DNA of 29,607 nt from Clostridium sp. AM34-11AC. Lineage in GTDB: Bacteria; Bacillota; Clostridia; Lachnospirales; Lachnospiraceae. A model generated the notes under the pieces. The model saw only the letters and a list, made by a program, of their open reading frames with translations. It was not told where the DNA came from and searched no databases. This document shows, piece after piece, positions 1 through 7,777 of this stretch. The DNA is taken from positions 1 to 29,607 of the forward strand of contig NZ_QWGL01000032.1 in assembly GCF_003435375.1 (NCBI RefSeq), in the 5' to 3' direction. The translations under genes were made by a program, and so were the position numbers. Each line of letters starts with the position of its first letter. Position 1 is the first letter of the stretch.

Positions 1-72
1 TTTCAGGGTTTTACATACTGTTCAGTTTTCAAGGAACTTTGCTTCGTTGTTGCTTTCGTTCTCAGCAGTAAC
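1..72 (-). other. rRNA operon leader (5' part, runs off the left edge)
   Basis: On the minus strand the transcript contains GTTCCTTGAAAACTGAACAG, which closely matches the leader found upstream of 16S rRNA in Bacillus (GTTCTTTGAAAACTAAACAA). It follows two strong promoters. No mature rRNA sequence is inside the window. The 16S gene would lie just beyond base 1. A tRNA or 23S start instead of 16S cannot be excluded. Confidence 0.6.
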
Positions 73-78
73 TCATTT

Positions 79-107
79 ATTCTATCATACCGTTTCCGGT
101 TTGTCAA
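79..107 (-). promoter_or_regulatory. strong sigma-A promoter of the rRNA operon, proximal
   Basis: Read on the minus strand, the -35 is TTGACA (102-107) and the -10 is TAGAAT (79-84), with a 17-bp spacer. The AT-rich DNA just upstream, with AAAAGTTTT tracts, could act as an UP element. The start would be near base 72. Confidence 0.75.
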
Positions 108-193
108 GAACTTTTTAAAACTTTTTTCGAGCGATTAAGAAGTTTTCTTAATGACTCTTAATAAGTTTTGCCCTGTCGCTCAAGGCGAGTATT

Positions 194-222
194 ATAATAT
201 CAAATCCCAGACCGAAAGTCAA
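194..222 (-). promoter_or_regulatory. second, distal promoter of the rRNA operon
   Basis: The -35 TTGACT (217-222) and -10 TATTAT (194-199) are 17 bp apart on the minus strand, about 115 bp upstream of the proximal promoter. Tandem promoters are usual for rRNA operons. The stretch from 223 to 336 shows no gene. Confidence 0.55.
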
Positions 223-336
223 CTGTTTTTTCCATTTTTTCCAAAGTTTTTTCTTTTGTGCGTGCAATATCTACATTTTGTTATTATCAATTCTTATAAA
301 TACAAAATATTGTTTTGAGATGCGTTTTTCCTCTCA

Positions 337-361
337 GCCAGAACCATCTTCAGGTTCTGGC
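337..361 (-). terminator. hairpin downstream of the 84-residue membrane protein gene
   Basis: A perfect 9-bp stem (GCCAGAACC / GGTTCTGGC, 7-nt loop) begins 12 bases after the stop codon at 373. The minus-strand tail is GAGGAAAAACGC, without a real T-run, so termination may be weak or need Rho. Confidence 0.4.
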
Positions 362-372
362 CGCTTTCCCGA

Positions 373-627
373 TCATCTTCTTATCGTCCGCCATCCATAC
401 AAATTCATCCCAAACAGTACGACACCGACTACAACAAAGCATCCATATATTACTCTCTCCGCTTTCGTTTTACTCTCCCTGATACAAAAAATCAGCCAGA
501 GGACCCAGAAAATATCTGCCATAAACATCATACCGCTTCCCCTGACCATGGTCGCGAGAATGAACATGGCATTTACAAACGCCCGGCCGCGTTCTGATCT
601 CATGAACTTTCGTATCTTCTCAGCCAT
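373..627 (-). CDS. small membrane protein of unknown function
   Basis: An 84-residue protein with a basic N-terminus (RKFMRSERGR), then two hydrophobic segments at about residues 15-48 and 58-78, so probably two or three membrane passes. It starts at the base after the TAG stop of the upstream membrane protein gene, and the ribosome binding site GGGGAGG lies inside the end of that gene. The two are therefore almost certainly cotranscribed and probably translationally coupled. I do not recognise the family. A role together with the larger partner is inferred only from this coupling. Confidence 0.7.
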   Translation of the reverse strand: MAEKIRKFMRSERGRAFVNAMFILATMVRGSGMMFMADIFWVLWLIFCIRESKTKAERVIYGCFVVVGVVLFGMNLYGWRTIRR

Positions 628-2184
628 CTACACCTCCCCTTCCGGTAATACCTGCAGTGCATCCTGCATCGTGATGAACACCGGATCATCGGTCCAACTG
701 CCATTTTTGCGGTTCTGAGCCGCCGTCATAACCGGATATTGCAGAATGCTCTTCTGATGCGTATAGTTCAGCCAGGAATCGATCCACCAGTCCTTCTCTT
801 TTTCCCTGATGCCATAAGATACATATCCACGGCACCGCTCCCCGCGCCATGGCATCGAGAACTCTGCGAAGATACTGCTCGTCTCCCGGCTCTCATAAAA
901 CGGCCAGCTCTGCCCCATATCATAAGTCTCGTTTTCCAGAGACGCGTAATCCGCGGCATAGGAAATTTCCTTCTTATTATAAAGGACCTGTCCGGTCAGC
1001 TCTCCTTCTTCGAGCCAGCCACCATTCCGTTCCCGGCATGCCGGATATAGCTGCAAAGCCTCTGTCCCGCGAAAGCCCGGATCTTCATTCCAAAGAAAAT
1101 GATGGATGATCTTCCAGTGCCCTTCCTGCTCAAGTTCTACTGCAATTCCACTGAGTCTCAGTTCTTTATGAGGATACTCCCGCGAATACTGCGTGTAGCC
1201 TTCTGATCTTGTGACGATCTGCTCTCCGTCATTGATCGGATAATCCGTTTGCTGCAATCGTACCTGTCTGGCGTTCTTGCACGCTAAGAGATCTTCCTCC
1301 TTCAGATCATCCAGAATATCCTCCGGAAATCCAATCGAGACCAGATGCGTTTTTATCTCCTCGCATGCCGGATCCTGCGGTGCTTTCACCTCGTTCCATT
1401 TCATATGGTAGGAACCAAAGAATATGGTTCCGATTACAAGTCCTGCTACGGTTAGAACAACTGCCCCTGCCGCACACTTCCCGTTGGAGACACGCATCGG
1501 CGGTTCTTCCAATACATACCCTGCCTTTTCCAGATCTTCAGCGGTATGTTTTAACTCCACAAGAATTCCAATATATGTCGCAAGAACAGCGATTCCAATG
1601 ATCCAGCCGCTGTCATTCATGTTCATAAGCAGTATAATGACTGCATACCAGATCACTAAATGGATCAGGATTTTGTTGTCCGCTTCCTTCTCACGCTTTT
1701 TCAGCTCTGTCTGCATGCCGCAGAAAAAGCAGGATGCTATGATCAGCGGCAATGCAAATGCCCATAAGAGCATGAATTGCCAAATATATGTATCATAAAT
1801 TTGTCTTCTGTTGATAAAAGTTCCACTCACTATGGAAATCATTGTAATCACAACGTTGATCGCTGCCGCAGCATACCCCGCCTTAAACCATTTATCTTCC
1901 TGCTTCAATTTCCGTAATCCTGCAAATATCATAAGGATTCCTATGAACGGCAGAATATAATATAACAGAAGAAAATTCAGTTTGATCACGCAGAATCCCA
2001 TCCCAACCAGAATATTCTCATACGTCTGCTGCCAGAGACTTGTCTTTTGATCCACCAGCTTATTTCCACCGTTTTCATTCTGGTCTATTGAGAGATGTCC
2101 AGCGTTTTCCTGCGGACTATCTTTCACACTCTGTTCCTCTGCACTCTCCCAAAACGACTCCTGCATCCAGATTCTGGTATCCAT
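628..2184 (-). CDS. multi-pass membrane protein with large extracytoplasmic C-terminal domain, unknown function
   Basis: 518 residues. I chose the ATG at 2184 because GGGAGGGATCAC directly precedes it; an upstream in-frame ATG at 2223 has no such site. The N-terminal 45 residues are polar and acidic. Hydrophobic segments follow at roughly residues 55-240, probably five or six passes, with another at about 250-268. The C-terminal 240 residues are polar, rich in W, Y and E, with no membrane segment, and probably lie outside the membrane. No catalytic motif is visible and I cannot name the family. Its stop codon abuts the start of the 84-residue membrane protein, so the two form an operon. Confidence 0.7.
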   Translation of the reverse strand: MDTRIWMQESFWESAEEQSVKDSPQENAGHLSIDQNENGGNKLVDQKTSLWQQTYENILVGMGFCVIKLNFLLLYYILPFIGILMIFAGLRKLKQEDKWFKAGYAAAAINVVITMISIVSGTFINRRQIYDTYIWQFMLLWAFALPLIIASCFFCGMQTELKKREKEADNKILIHLVIWYAVIILLMNMNDSGWIIGIAVLATYIGILVELKHTAEDLEKAGYVLEEPPMRVSNGKCAAGAVVLTVAGLVIGTIFFGSYHMKWNEVKAPQDPACEEIKTHLVSIGFPEDILDDLKEEDLLACKNARQVRLQQTDYPINDGEQIVTRSEGYTQYSREYPHKELRLSGIAVELEQEGHWKIIHHFLWNEDPGFRGTEALQLYPACRERNGGWLEEGELTGQVLYNKKEISYAADYASLENETYDMGQSWPFYESRETSSIFAEFSMPWRGERCRGYVSYGIREKEKDWWIDSWLNYTHQKSILQYPVMTAAQNRKNGSWTDDPVFITMQDALQVLPEGEV

Positions 2185-2228
2185 GTGATCCCTCCCTTTT
2201 ATCTCAGTCGCGAAAACTCCCACCTCTT

Positions 2229-2339
2229 TCAGGTGGTATGTAACAGTAAATTTGTCTCGGTGGGCGTTAGGTCTCCGAACATCCGAAGTTTTTTCGTATC
2301 CACAACCGCCACAATCCAGTCCATATCATATTTCGACAC
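2229..2339 (-). CDS. small ORF, 36 residues, with its own expression signals
   Basis: A GTG-initiated frame of 36 codons with AAGGA 7 bp upstream and an in-frame TAG shortly before it. A good promoter (2361-2388) precedes it. The peptide begins MSKYDMDWIVAVVDTK and ends in GDLTPTETNLLLHTT. Its stop overlaps a hairpin (CCACCT / AGGTGG, 2221-2237), and the membrane-protein gene starts 44 bases further on. It could be a stand-alone small protein, a leader peptide for the membrane operon, or the tail of a decayed gene. I do not recognise the family. Confidence 0.45.
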   Translation of the reverse strand: MSKYDMDWIVAVVDTKKLRMFGDLTPTETNLLLHTT

Positions 2340-2360
2340 GATCCAATCCTTCTATCTATA

Positions 2361-2388
2361 AATATACCATAACTTCTTCCGCTATCAA
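2361..2388 (-). promoter_or_regulatory. promoter for the small ORF and membrane protein operon
   Basis: On the minus strand the -35 TTGATA (2383-2388) and the -10 TATATT (2361-2366) are 16 bp apart. The -10 is preceded by TATGG, giving an extended -10. It lies 22 bp upstream of the GTG of the small ORF. Confidence 0.5.
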
Positions 2389-2478
2389 TCCACCGCGCTC
2401 AGTTTTAAGAAAAATGTAATCTATGTGGCAATTTTATGGCATTCCGATTACATTCCTCTTACGTTTTCTTACACTTTG

Positions 2479-2507
2479 TTGCATCGTATTGTATTTTCTG
2501 ATACTTT
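2479..2507 (+). promoter_or_regulatory. possible flotillin promoter
   Basis: TTGCAT (2479-2484) and TACTTT (2502-2507) are 17 bp apart, about 120 bp before the flotillin start. The -10 sits in a tandem repeat of TTTCTGATACT. The match is only moderate. Confidence 0.35.
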
Positions 2508-2626
2508 CTGATACTGTGAATTTAGCGAAAAGGAATATACCTTTTTATGTGACAGGAAATTCCTCAAACTTTTCTGTTACACATGAGAATTTTGCAACAA
2601 AAGTCAAGGTCCAGAAAGGAGTTTCT

Positions 2627-4249
2627 ATGAATTTGAATCATCTGATCATCCCTATCACCATTGCAGTCATTCTGATTCTGATCCTTGTCCTCATCACATG
2701 TGGATACGTGAAAGCTCCGCCGGATCAGGCTTATATTATTTCCGGTCTTAAGCATGACGCAAAGATCCTCATCGGACGTTCCGGAATCCGGATCCCGTTC
2801 TTTGAACGGATGGACCGTTTATATCTCGGACAGATGACCGTCGATATCAAGACGGAACAGTCTGTTCCGACGAATGATTTCATTAATGTCAACGTGGACG
2901 CCGTTGCCAAGGTACGGATCACTCCGTCCCAGGAAGGGATCCGTCTGGCAGCAAAAAACTTCTTAAATAAGAAACCCGAGGATATCACCATGGATCTTCA
3001 GGATTCCCTCCAGGGAAACATGCGTGAGATCATCGGTACTCTCTCCTTAAAGGAGATCAACACCGACCGTGATTCTTTCTCTGATCAGGTTATGCTAAAG
3101 GCATCCAAGGACATGGATAAGCTGGGAATCGAGATCCTGTCCTGTAATATCCAGAATGTCACTGACGATAATGGATTGATCCGGGATCTTGGTGCCGACA
3201 ATACCTCAAAGATCAAGAAGGACGCCGCGATCGCAAAAGCTCAGGCAGACCGCGATATCGCCATCGCCCAGGCAGAAGCGAACAAATCTGCCAACGATGC
3301 CCGCGTACTTGCGGAGACAGAGATCGCGGAGAAAAATAATGAGCTGGAGATCCGTAAGTCAGAGCTTCAGAAGCACTCCGACACGAAGAAAGCGGAAGCG
3401 GACGCTGCTTATGAAATCCAGAAGCAGGAACAGGAAAAAACGATCCAGACAGCTACCGTAAATGCCCAGATCGCAAAGGCAGAGCGCGAAGCAGAACTTC
3501 GGAAGCAGGAAGTTGCCGTTCAACAGCAGCAGTTAGACGCGGAAGTCAACAAGAAAGCCGATGCGGAGCGCTACAAGGTCGAGCAGGAAGCGGCTGCCAT
3601 GCTTGCAAAACGTCAGCGTGAGGCGGAAGCCAGAAAATATGAGTTAGAAAAAGAGGCGGAAGCCATGCGTACAAAGGCAGATGCCGCAAGATATCAGGCG
3701 GAGCAGGAAGCCGCCGGAATCCGTGCCCGCGGTGAGGCAGAAGCGGCTGCGATCCAGGCAAAAGCCGTTGCTGAGGCGGAAGGTATGGAGAAAAAAGCGG
3801 AAGCTTACGCGAAGTACAATAACGCCGCTATCGTCGAGATGTTAGTTGGCATCATGCCGCAGATGGCCGCAGAGATCGCGAAGCCATTGTCCTCTATCGA
3901 CAAGGTCAATATCTACGGAACCGGCGGTGTAAACGGCACAAACGGAAGCGGAGTCAGCGAGATCTCCGGAAATACAGCTGCTGTCATGCAGCAGGTGTTT
4001 GATACTATGTCTGAGGCCACCGGTGTGGATTTTAGGGATATCCTGAAAGCGCAAACGTATGACGCGAAGGTGAACCGGAATATTAATGTCAGCGGACTTA
4101 CAATCCCGGCTGTACATAGTGAACAAACCGCAGTCCCCGCAGCCGCAGGATCTGAAACCGATACTTCCGTTTTAAGTTCCGGAACGGGTGATTCAGCAAT
4201 GCCGTCCACATCGGCCGCAGAAACAGTTCCGGAGAATCATACACCGTAA
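2627..4249 (+). CDS. floT: flotillin-family (SPFH domain) membrane scaffold protein
   Basis: 540 residues. The ATG at 2627 has AAAGGAG 5-6 bp upstream, and the protein then begins with a membrane hairpin (residues about 6-25), as in B. subtilis FloT (YuaG); the longer upstream frame has no ribosome binding site. An SPFH domain follows (about residues 30-190, including the family-like IRDLGADNTSKIKKDAAIAK). After it comes a long Ala/Glu/Lys coiled coil (about 190-410) with many AEA and EAEA repeats. The flotillin C-terminal region begins near AIVEMLVGIMPQMA, with the typical PLSSIDKVNIYGTGG segment. A Ser/Thr/Pro-rich tail ends the protein. Flotillins organise membrane microdomains and act as oligomers on the cytoplasmic face. 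The usual NfeD-type partner is not adjacent. The family is certain; the symbol is by homology. Confidence 0.92.
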   Translation: MNLNHLIIPITIAVILILILVLITCGYVKAPPDQAYIISGLKHDAKILIGRSGIRIPFFERMDRLYLGQMTVDIKTEQSVPTNDFINVNVDAVAKVRITPSQEGIRLAAKNFLNKKPEDITMDLQDSLQGNMREIIGTLSLKEINTDRDSFSDQVMLKASKDMDKLGIEILSCNIQNVTDDNGLIRDLGADNTSKIKKDAAIAKAQADRDIAIAQAEANKSANDARVLAETEIAEKNNELEIRKSELQKHSDTKKAEADAAYEIQKQEQEKTIQTATVNAQIAKAEREAELRKQEVAVQQQQLDAEVNKKADAERYKVEQEAAAMLAKRQREAEARKYELEKEAEAMRTKADAARYQAEQEAAGIRARGEAEAAAIQAKAVAEAEGMEKKAEAYAKYNNAAIVEMLVGIMPQMAAEIAKPLSSIDKVNIYGTGGVNGTNGSGVSEISGNTAAVMQQVFDTMSEATGVDFRDILKAQTYDAKVNRNINVSGLTIPAVHSEQTAVPAAAGSETDTSVLSSGTGDSAMPSTSAAETVPENHTP

Positions 4250-4340
4250 TTACATTTTATAGTCCCGCTCTTTACTCAACTTAGTAAGTGTTGACTTACA
4301 GACTGATTCCAATCGTCATACCCATACTCCCCCTACTTAC

Positions 4341-4385
4341 CCCCCGGCAGTGCCTCTCACAGGACACTGCCGGGGGCTTTTAATA
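4341..4385 (+). terminator. strong intrinsic terminator of the flotillin gene
   Basis: A perfect 12-bp GC-rich stem (CCCCCGGCAGTG, 4341-4352 / CACTGCCGGGGG, 4365-4376) with a 12-nt loop, followed by CTTTTAAT on the plus strand. Confidence 0.9.
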
Positions 4386-4449
4386 TAGGACGATCCACAC
4401 AGCCCCACACACAGAACCTGCTGCAAGCAGCTTGTTCGGACGCTCCATA

Positions 4450-4585
4450 AAATGAATGTGCTCTGGCACATTCCCGCGCCCCGCGCGGTCGCTTGCGACA
4501 ATCTGCATCCTTGCGCGAGTGCATATCATTGGCACGTGAGTGCCTTTTTATATAACAGGGAATTCTTCGGAATTTCCTATTACTC
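4450..4585 (-). repeat. dispersed palindromic repeat, copy A (longest)
   Basis: A run of hairpins: GAATGTGC/GCACATTC (4454-4473), GTCGC/GCGAC near 4489-4500, GGCAC/GTGCC (4531-4544), and TAACAGGGAATTC/GAATTTCCTATTA (4553-4582) closed by a TTCG loop. The stretch from the CGCGCGG motif to GTGCCTTTTT aligns with copy C near 22.6 kb at roughly 70 percent. The last hairpin matches copy B near 19.5 kb. It sits between two convergent terminators and codes for nothing convincing. Confidence 0.7.
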
Positions 4586-4633
4586 AAAAAAAGACACCCG
4601 CTTCCAGTCATCTCTGACCAGAAGCAGGTGTCT
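4585..4633 (-). terminator. intrinsic terminator of the uxaB-uxaA transcript
   Basis: On the minus strand the stem AGACACCTGCTTC / GAAGCGGGTGTCT (4621-4633 and 4592-4604, one mismatch) is followed by TTTTTTT. It lies 35 bp after the uxaA stop codon. Confidence 0.9.
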
Positions 4634-4668
4634 CTATAAGGGAAACATAAAAAATTGTGAAGCTGTTA

Positions 4669-6147
4669 TTACAGCACAACACCGTCTTTAAAGATGGAGA
4701 TCTCGCGGAAGCCTTTCTCCTCAGCCTTTGTCTGTTTTCCGCCGGCAACCTCGATCACAAGCTGCAGAAGTCTCTTTGCAGCGTCATCGATGGTCTCACC
4801 GTCAGCGATCGGACCGGCATCGAAATCGATCCAGCCTTTCTTTCTCTCCGCAAGCTGGCTGTTTGTCGCCAGTTTTAAGGTCGGAGCCGGTGCACCGAAC
4901 GGTGTTCCGCGACCTGTTGTGAACAGGATCATATGCGCTCCTGCAGCCGTCATGGCTGTTGCGGATACCAGGTCATTTCCCGGTCCGTAAAGCATATTAA
5001 GACCTTTTGTGACTACCGGATCACCATAGCCGATAACATCCATGATCGGAGCTGTACCGCCCTTCTGGACACATCCGCAGGATTTATCCTCAAGGGTAGT
5101 GATACCGCCCTGCTTGTTTCCTGGGCTCGGGTTGTCGTATACGACCTCGTGGTGGCTGATAAAGTAGTTCTTGAAGCCGTTGATCATGTTGACAGCTTTG
5201 TCGAATACTTCTTTATTGACACAGCGGTTCATTAAGAAGCCTTCCGCTCCGAACATCTCCGGAACCTCTGTAAGCACAGTAGAACCGCCTCTGGCTGCCA
5301 TCATATCACTGAAACGTCCGACAGTCGGGTTTGCGGTGATGCCGGAAAGTCCGTCGGAACCTCCGCACTTCATGCCGACAACAAGCTCACTGACCGGGAT
5401 CGGCTCTCTCTCAAACTGTGCCGCGTATGCGGAACATTCCTCGAGAAGCTTTCTTCCTGCCTCAAACTCATCATCCACTTCCTGACAGGTCAGGAATTTT
5501 ACACGATCATGGTCGTAATCGCCAAGCTCTTCCAGGAACTGCTCGTGGGTCAGATTCTCACAGCCAAGTCCTAATACGAGAACTGCGGCTGCGTTCGGAT
5601 GACGGACAAGGGCTGCAAGAAGCTTTCTTGTCTGTGCATGATCTGCGCCTGTCTGGCTGCAGCCGAACGGATGCGGGAATGTATAGAGTCCGTCAATGGT
5701 GCCTTTCACAAGATCCTGATTGTCGCGGACCATTTTCTTTGCGATATCATTGACACAGCCTACGGTCGGGATGATCCAGATCTCATTGCGGATCGCCGCG
5801 CGGCCGTCTTTTCTGCGGAAGCCCATAAAGGTCTCCGGCTCAACTTTTTCCGGGAAGTCGAGGGCCGGAGTATAGGTATACTCCATCTCTCCTTCCAGAT
5901 TTGTCTTCACATTGTGGGTGTGCATCCATGCACCGGCCTCTGCATCTGCTGTCGCGTGACCGATGGCAAAGCCGTATTTGATGATATTCTCACCGTTTTT
6001 GATCGGTTTTAACGCAATCTTGTGGCCCTGTGGGATGTCCTCAAGCGCTGTGACTGTGATACCGCCTGCAGTGACCTCCTCACCCTTTTTGATCGGGTGA
6101 AGAGCGACCGCAACGTTATCCAGTCTGGAAATCTGAATTACTTTCAT
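4669..6147 (-). CDS. uxaA: altronate dehydratase (altronate hydrolase)
   Basis: 492 residues, close to the 495 of E. coli UxaA and collinear with it throughout. It dehydrates D-altronate to 2-keto-3-deoxy-D-gluconate in the cytoplasm. The N-terminal SAF domain (about 1-95) starts with ISRLDNVAVAL and contains HATADAEAGAWMHTHN. The catalytic part has the family signatures RNEIWIIPTVGCVN, HPFGCSQTGADH, LGLGCENL, KCGGSDGLSGITANP, TEVPEMFGAE, NPSPGNKQGGITTLEDKS and TGRGTPFGAPAPT, and ends FREISIFKDGVVL. It is the last gene of its transcript, 7 bp after uxaB, with a terminator 35 bp downstream. The following pathway enzymes (KdgK, KdgA) are not in the window. Confidence 0.97.
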   Translation of the reverse strand: MKVIQISRLDNVAVALHPIKKGEEVTAGGITVTALEDIPQGHKIALKPIKNGENIIKYGFAIGHATADAEAGAWMHTHNVKTNLEGEMEYTYTPALDFPEKVEPETFMGFRRKDGRAAIRNEIWIIPTVGCVNDIAKKMVRDNQDLVKGTIDGLYTFPHPFGCSQTGADHAQTRKLLAALVRHPNAAAVLVLGLGCENLTHEQFLEELGDYDHDRVKFLTCQEVDDEFEAGRKLLEECSAYAAQFEREPIPVSELVVGMKCGGSDGLSGITANPTVGRFSDMMAARGGSTVLTEVPEMFGAEGFLMNRCVNKEVFDKAVNMINGFKNYFISHHEVVYDNPSPGNKQGGITTLEDKSCGCVQKGGTAPIMDVIGYGDPVVTKGLNMLYGPGNDLVSATAMTAAGAHMILFTTGRGTPFGAPAPTLKLATNSQLAERKKGWIDFDAGPIADGETIDDAAKRLLQLVIEVAGGKQTKAEEKGFREISIFKDGVVL

Positions 6148-6154
6148 ATGTTAA

Positions 6155-7654
6155 TTAAAGGCAGCTTGCAAATGCAGCCTTTGCTCCTTCCGTGCGAATC
6201 TTCTTAAGGTCAGCGACAACTTTCTCCTCAAGACCAGCAATCTTTGTGAGATCCTGATCCCACATCTTCTCGTTTGTGAGAACTGCGTTTACAAGAGCCT
6301 CTGCGGAGTCATCCTTGTGCGCATAGTAGAACTCAAGTGCCCATCTGTCATCGCTTACGGTGTACTCGTTGCCGGCCGGACGCTTGCAAACAAGACCTGC
6401 GTCTGTCAGAGCCTGGATGTCATTGCTGTAGAATGCGATATAAGCCGCTAAGGACATGGTCAGGCACTCCGGAAGCTTACCTGTCTCTTTGATGTACTCA
6501 AGGAAGGACGGCATATTTCTTGCTTTCCACTTAGATGTGGAGTTTAAGGAAATGCTCATTAACTCATGGTCAACGAACGGGTTGTTGAAACGATCCTGTA
6601 CTGCGGACGCGAACTGCATTAAGTCGTTCTTGTCAAGCGGGAGTGTCGGGATAACCTCATCGTAGAGCATCTTGTTCATGAAGCCCTTGATGACCTCGTC
6701 ATGCATGCAGTCACGAACGATATTCTCTCCTGCAAGGTAAGCGCCGAGGACGAAACCTGTGTGCGCACCGTTTAAGATTCTAACCTTTCTCTTCTTATAC
6801 GGGCTCATATCCGGTGTTACGAATACTTTGTCAAGAAGACCTGCTTTCTTGAACGGAAGAATGTCGTTTAATTTCTCATCGCCCTCGATGACCCAGACGC
6901 CGAATACCTCGCCGACATCTGTAAGCGGGTCAGCGTAGCCGTTCTTCTGCTCAAGCTCAGCAACTTCGTTTGCGTCTTTGATACGGCCCGGAACGATACG
7001 GTCTACTAAGGAACCGCAGAATGTGCAGTCTTCATTTACGTACTTCTTGAATCCGTCCTCAAGTCCCCACTGCTCGATGTACTGGTTTACGCACTTTAAG
7101 AGCTCTTTACCGTTGTTGTCGATCAGCTCGCAGGCAAGCATGATGATACCTTTCTTTCCTGCTTTGTAACGATGATAAAGAACCTGAGTTAATTTTGCCG
7201 GGAAGCTGGACGGCGGGCAGTCATCCTGCTTACAGGACGGATCGTACTGGATACCGGCCTCTGTTGTGTTGGAAACGATGATCTCAAGGTCGTCGCTTGC
7301 CGCAACTGCCATCATCTTCTCGTAGTCTTCTTTTTCATAGGGATTTAAGCAGCGGTTTACGCTGGAGATCACTCTCTTAGCGTCTACCTTCTGTCCGTTC
7401 TCGCTTCCGCGGAGGTACAGAGTATAGAGACCTTCCTGCTCGTTGATCATCTTTGCGAGACCCGGGGCGATCGGCTGTACCAGACAGCATTTTCCGTTCC
7501 AGCCTGCTTTTTCATTTGCAAGATCAAACCAGTAATCTACGAAAGCACGAAGGAAGTTTCCCTCACCGAACTGAAGAACCTTCTCAGGTGCATCCTTTAA
7601 TACATATCCATCATAACCAGATTTTTTGAGAACATCATAATTTAAGCGTTCCAT
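6155..7654 (-). CDS. uxaB: tagaturonate reductase (altronate oxidoreductase)
   Basis: 499 residues, the usual size for UxaB (E. coli 483). It interconverts D-tagaturonate and D-altronate with NAD(H). The N-terminal Rossmann region has LQFGEGNFLRAFVDYW (27-42), and the C-terminal mannitol-dehydrogenase-type domain has the catalytic pattern KVRILNGAHTGF, with the conserved Lys, Asn and His. The ribosome binding site is AAAGGA, ahead of ATTATAAGAGTTATG. It lies 7 bp before uxaA. A gap of 114 bp separates it from the upstream LarA homologue; an imperfect copy of the regulon operator overlaps the end of that gene. No isomerase gene (uxaC) is nearby, which hints that tagaturonate reaches the pathway by another route, for instance the dehydrogenase at 15697-16731. 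Confidence 0.96.
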   Translation of the reverse strand: MERLNYDVLKKSGYDGYVLKDAPEKVLQFGEGNFLRAFVDYWFDLANEKAGWNGKCCLVQPIAPGLAKMINEQEGLYTLYLRGSENGQKVDAKRVISSVNRCLNPYEKEDYEKMMAVAASDDLEIIVSNTTEAGIQYDPSCKQDDCPPSSFPAKLTQVLYHRYKAGKKGIIMLACELIDNNGKELLKCVNQYIEQWGLEDGFKKYVNEDCTFCGSLVDRIVPGRIKDANEVAELEQKNGYADPLTDVGEVFGVWVIEGDEKLNDILPFKKAGLLDKVFVTPDMSPYKKRKVRILNGAHTGFVLGAYLAGENIVRDCMHDEVIKGFMNKMLYDEVIPTLPLDKNDLMQFASAVQDRFNNPFVDHELMSISLNSTSKWKARNMPSFLEYIKETGKLPECLTMSLAAYIAFYSNDIQALTDAGLVCKRPAGNEYTVSDDRWALEFYYAHKDDSAEALVNAVLTNEKMWDQDLTKIAGLEEKVVADLKKIRTEGAKAAFASCL

Positions 7655-7761
7655 AACTCTTATAATCCTTTCTATATTATTTATAATGTATTGGGGTAAT
7701 ATTCCTTATATCATGCAAGGAACTATCCATCTTATTGAAAACTATATAATTTAATCGAAAG

Positions 7762-7777
7762 CTGTTGTTTACCACAT
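7762..7777. promoter_or_regulatory. possible third, degenerate regulon operator ahead of uxaB
   Basis: CTGTTGTTTACCACAT matches 13 of 16 positions of the palindrome at 12291-12306. It overlaps the stop codon of the LarA homologue. A weak promoter-like pair (TAAACA, 17 bp, TATATA on the minus strand) follows it. This may be chance. Confidence 0.3.

Noticed and set aside
2423..2626. A 68-residue N-terminal extension of the flotillin with a hydrophobic start.
   Set aside because: It covers the likely promoter region and the start at 2627 has AAAGGAG and matches FloT.
4357..4611. An 84-codon frame on the minus strand, rich in Cys, Arg and Ala.
   Set aside because: It runs through the flotillin terminator and repeat copy A. 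Its sequence resembles the false N-terminal extension of the HAD gene because both are translations of the repeat.
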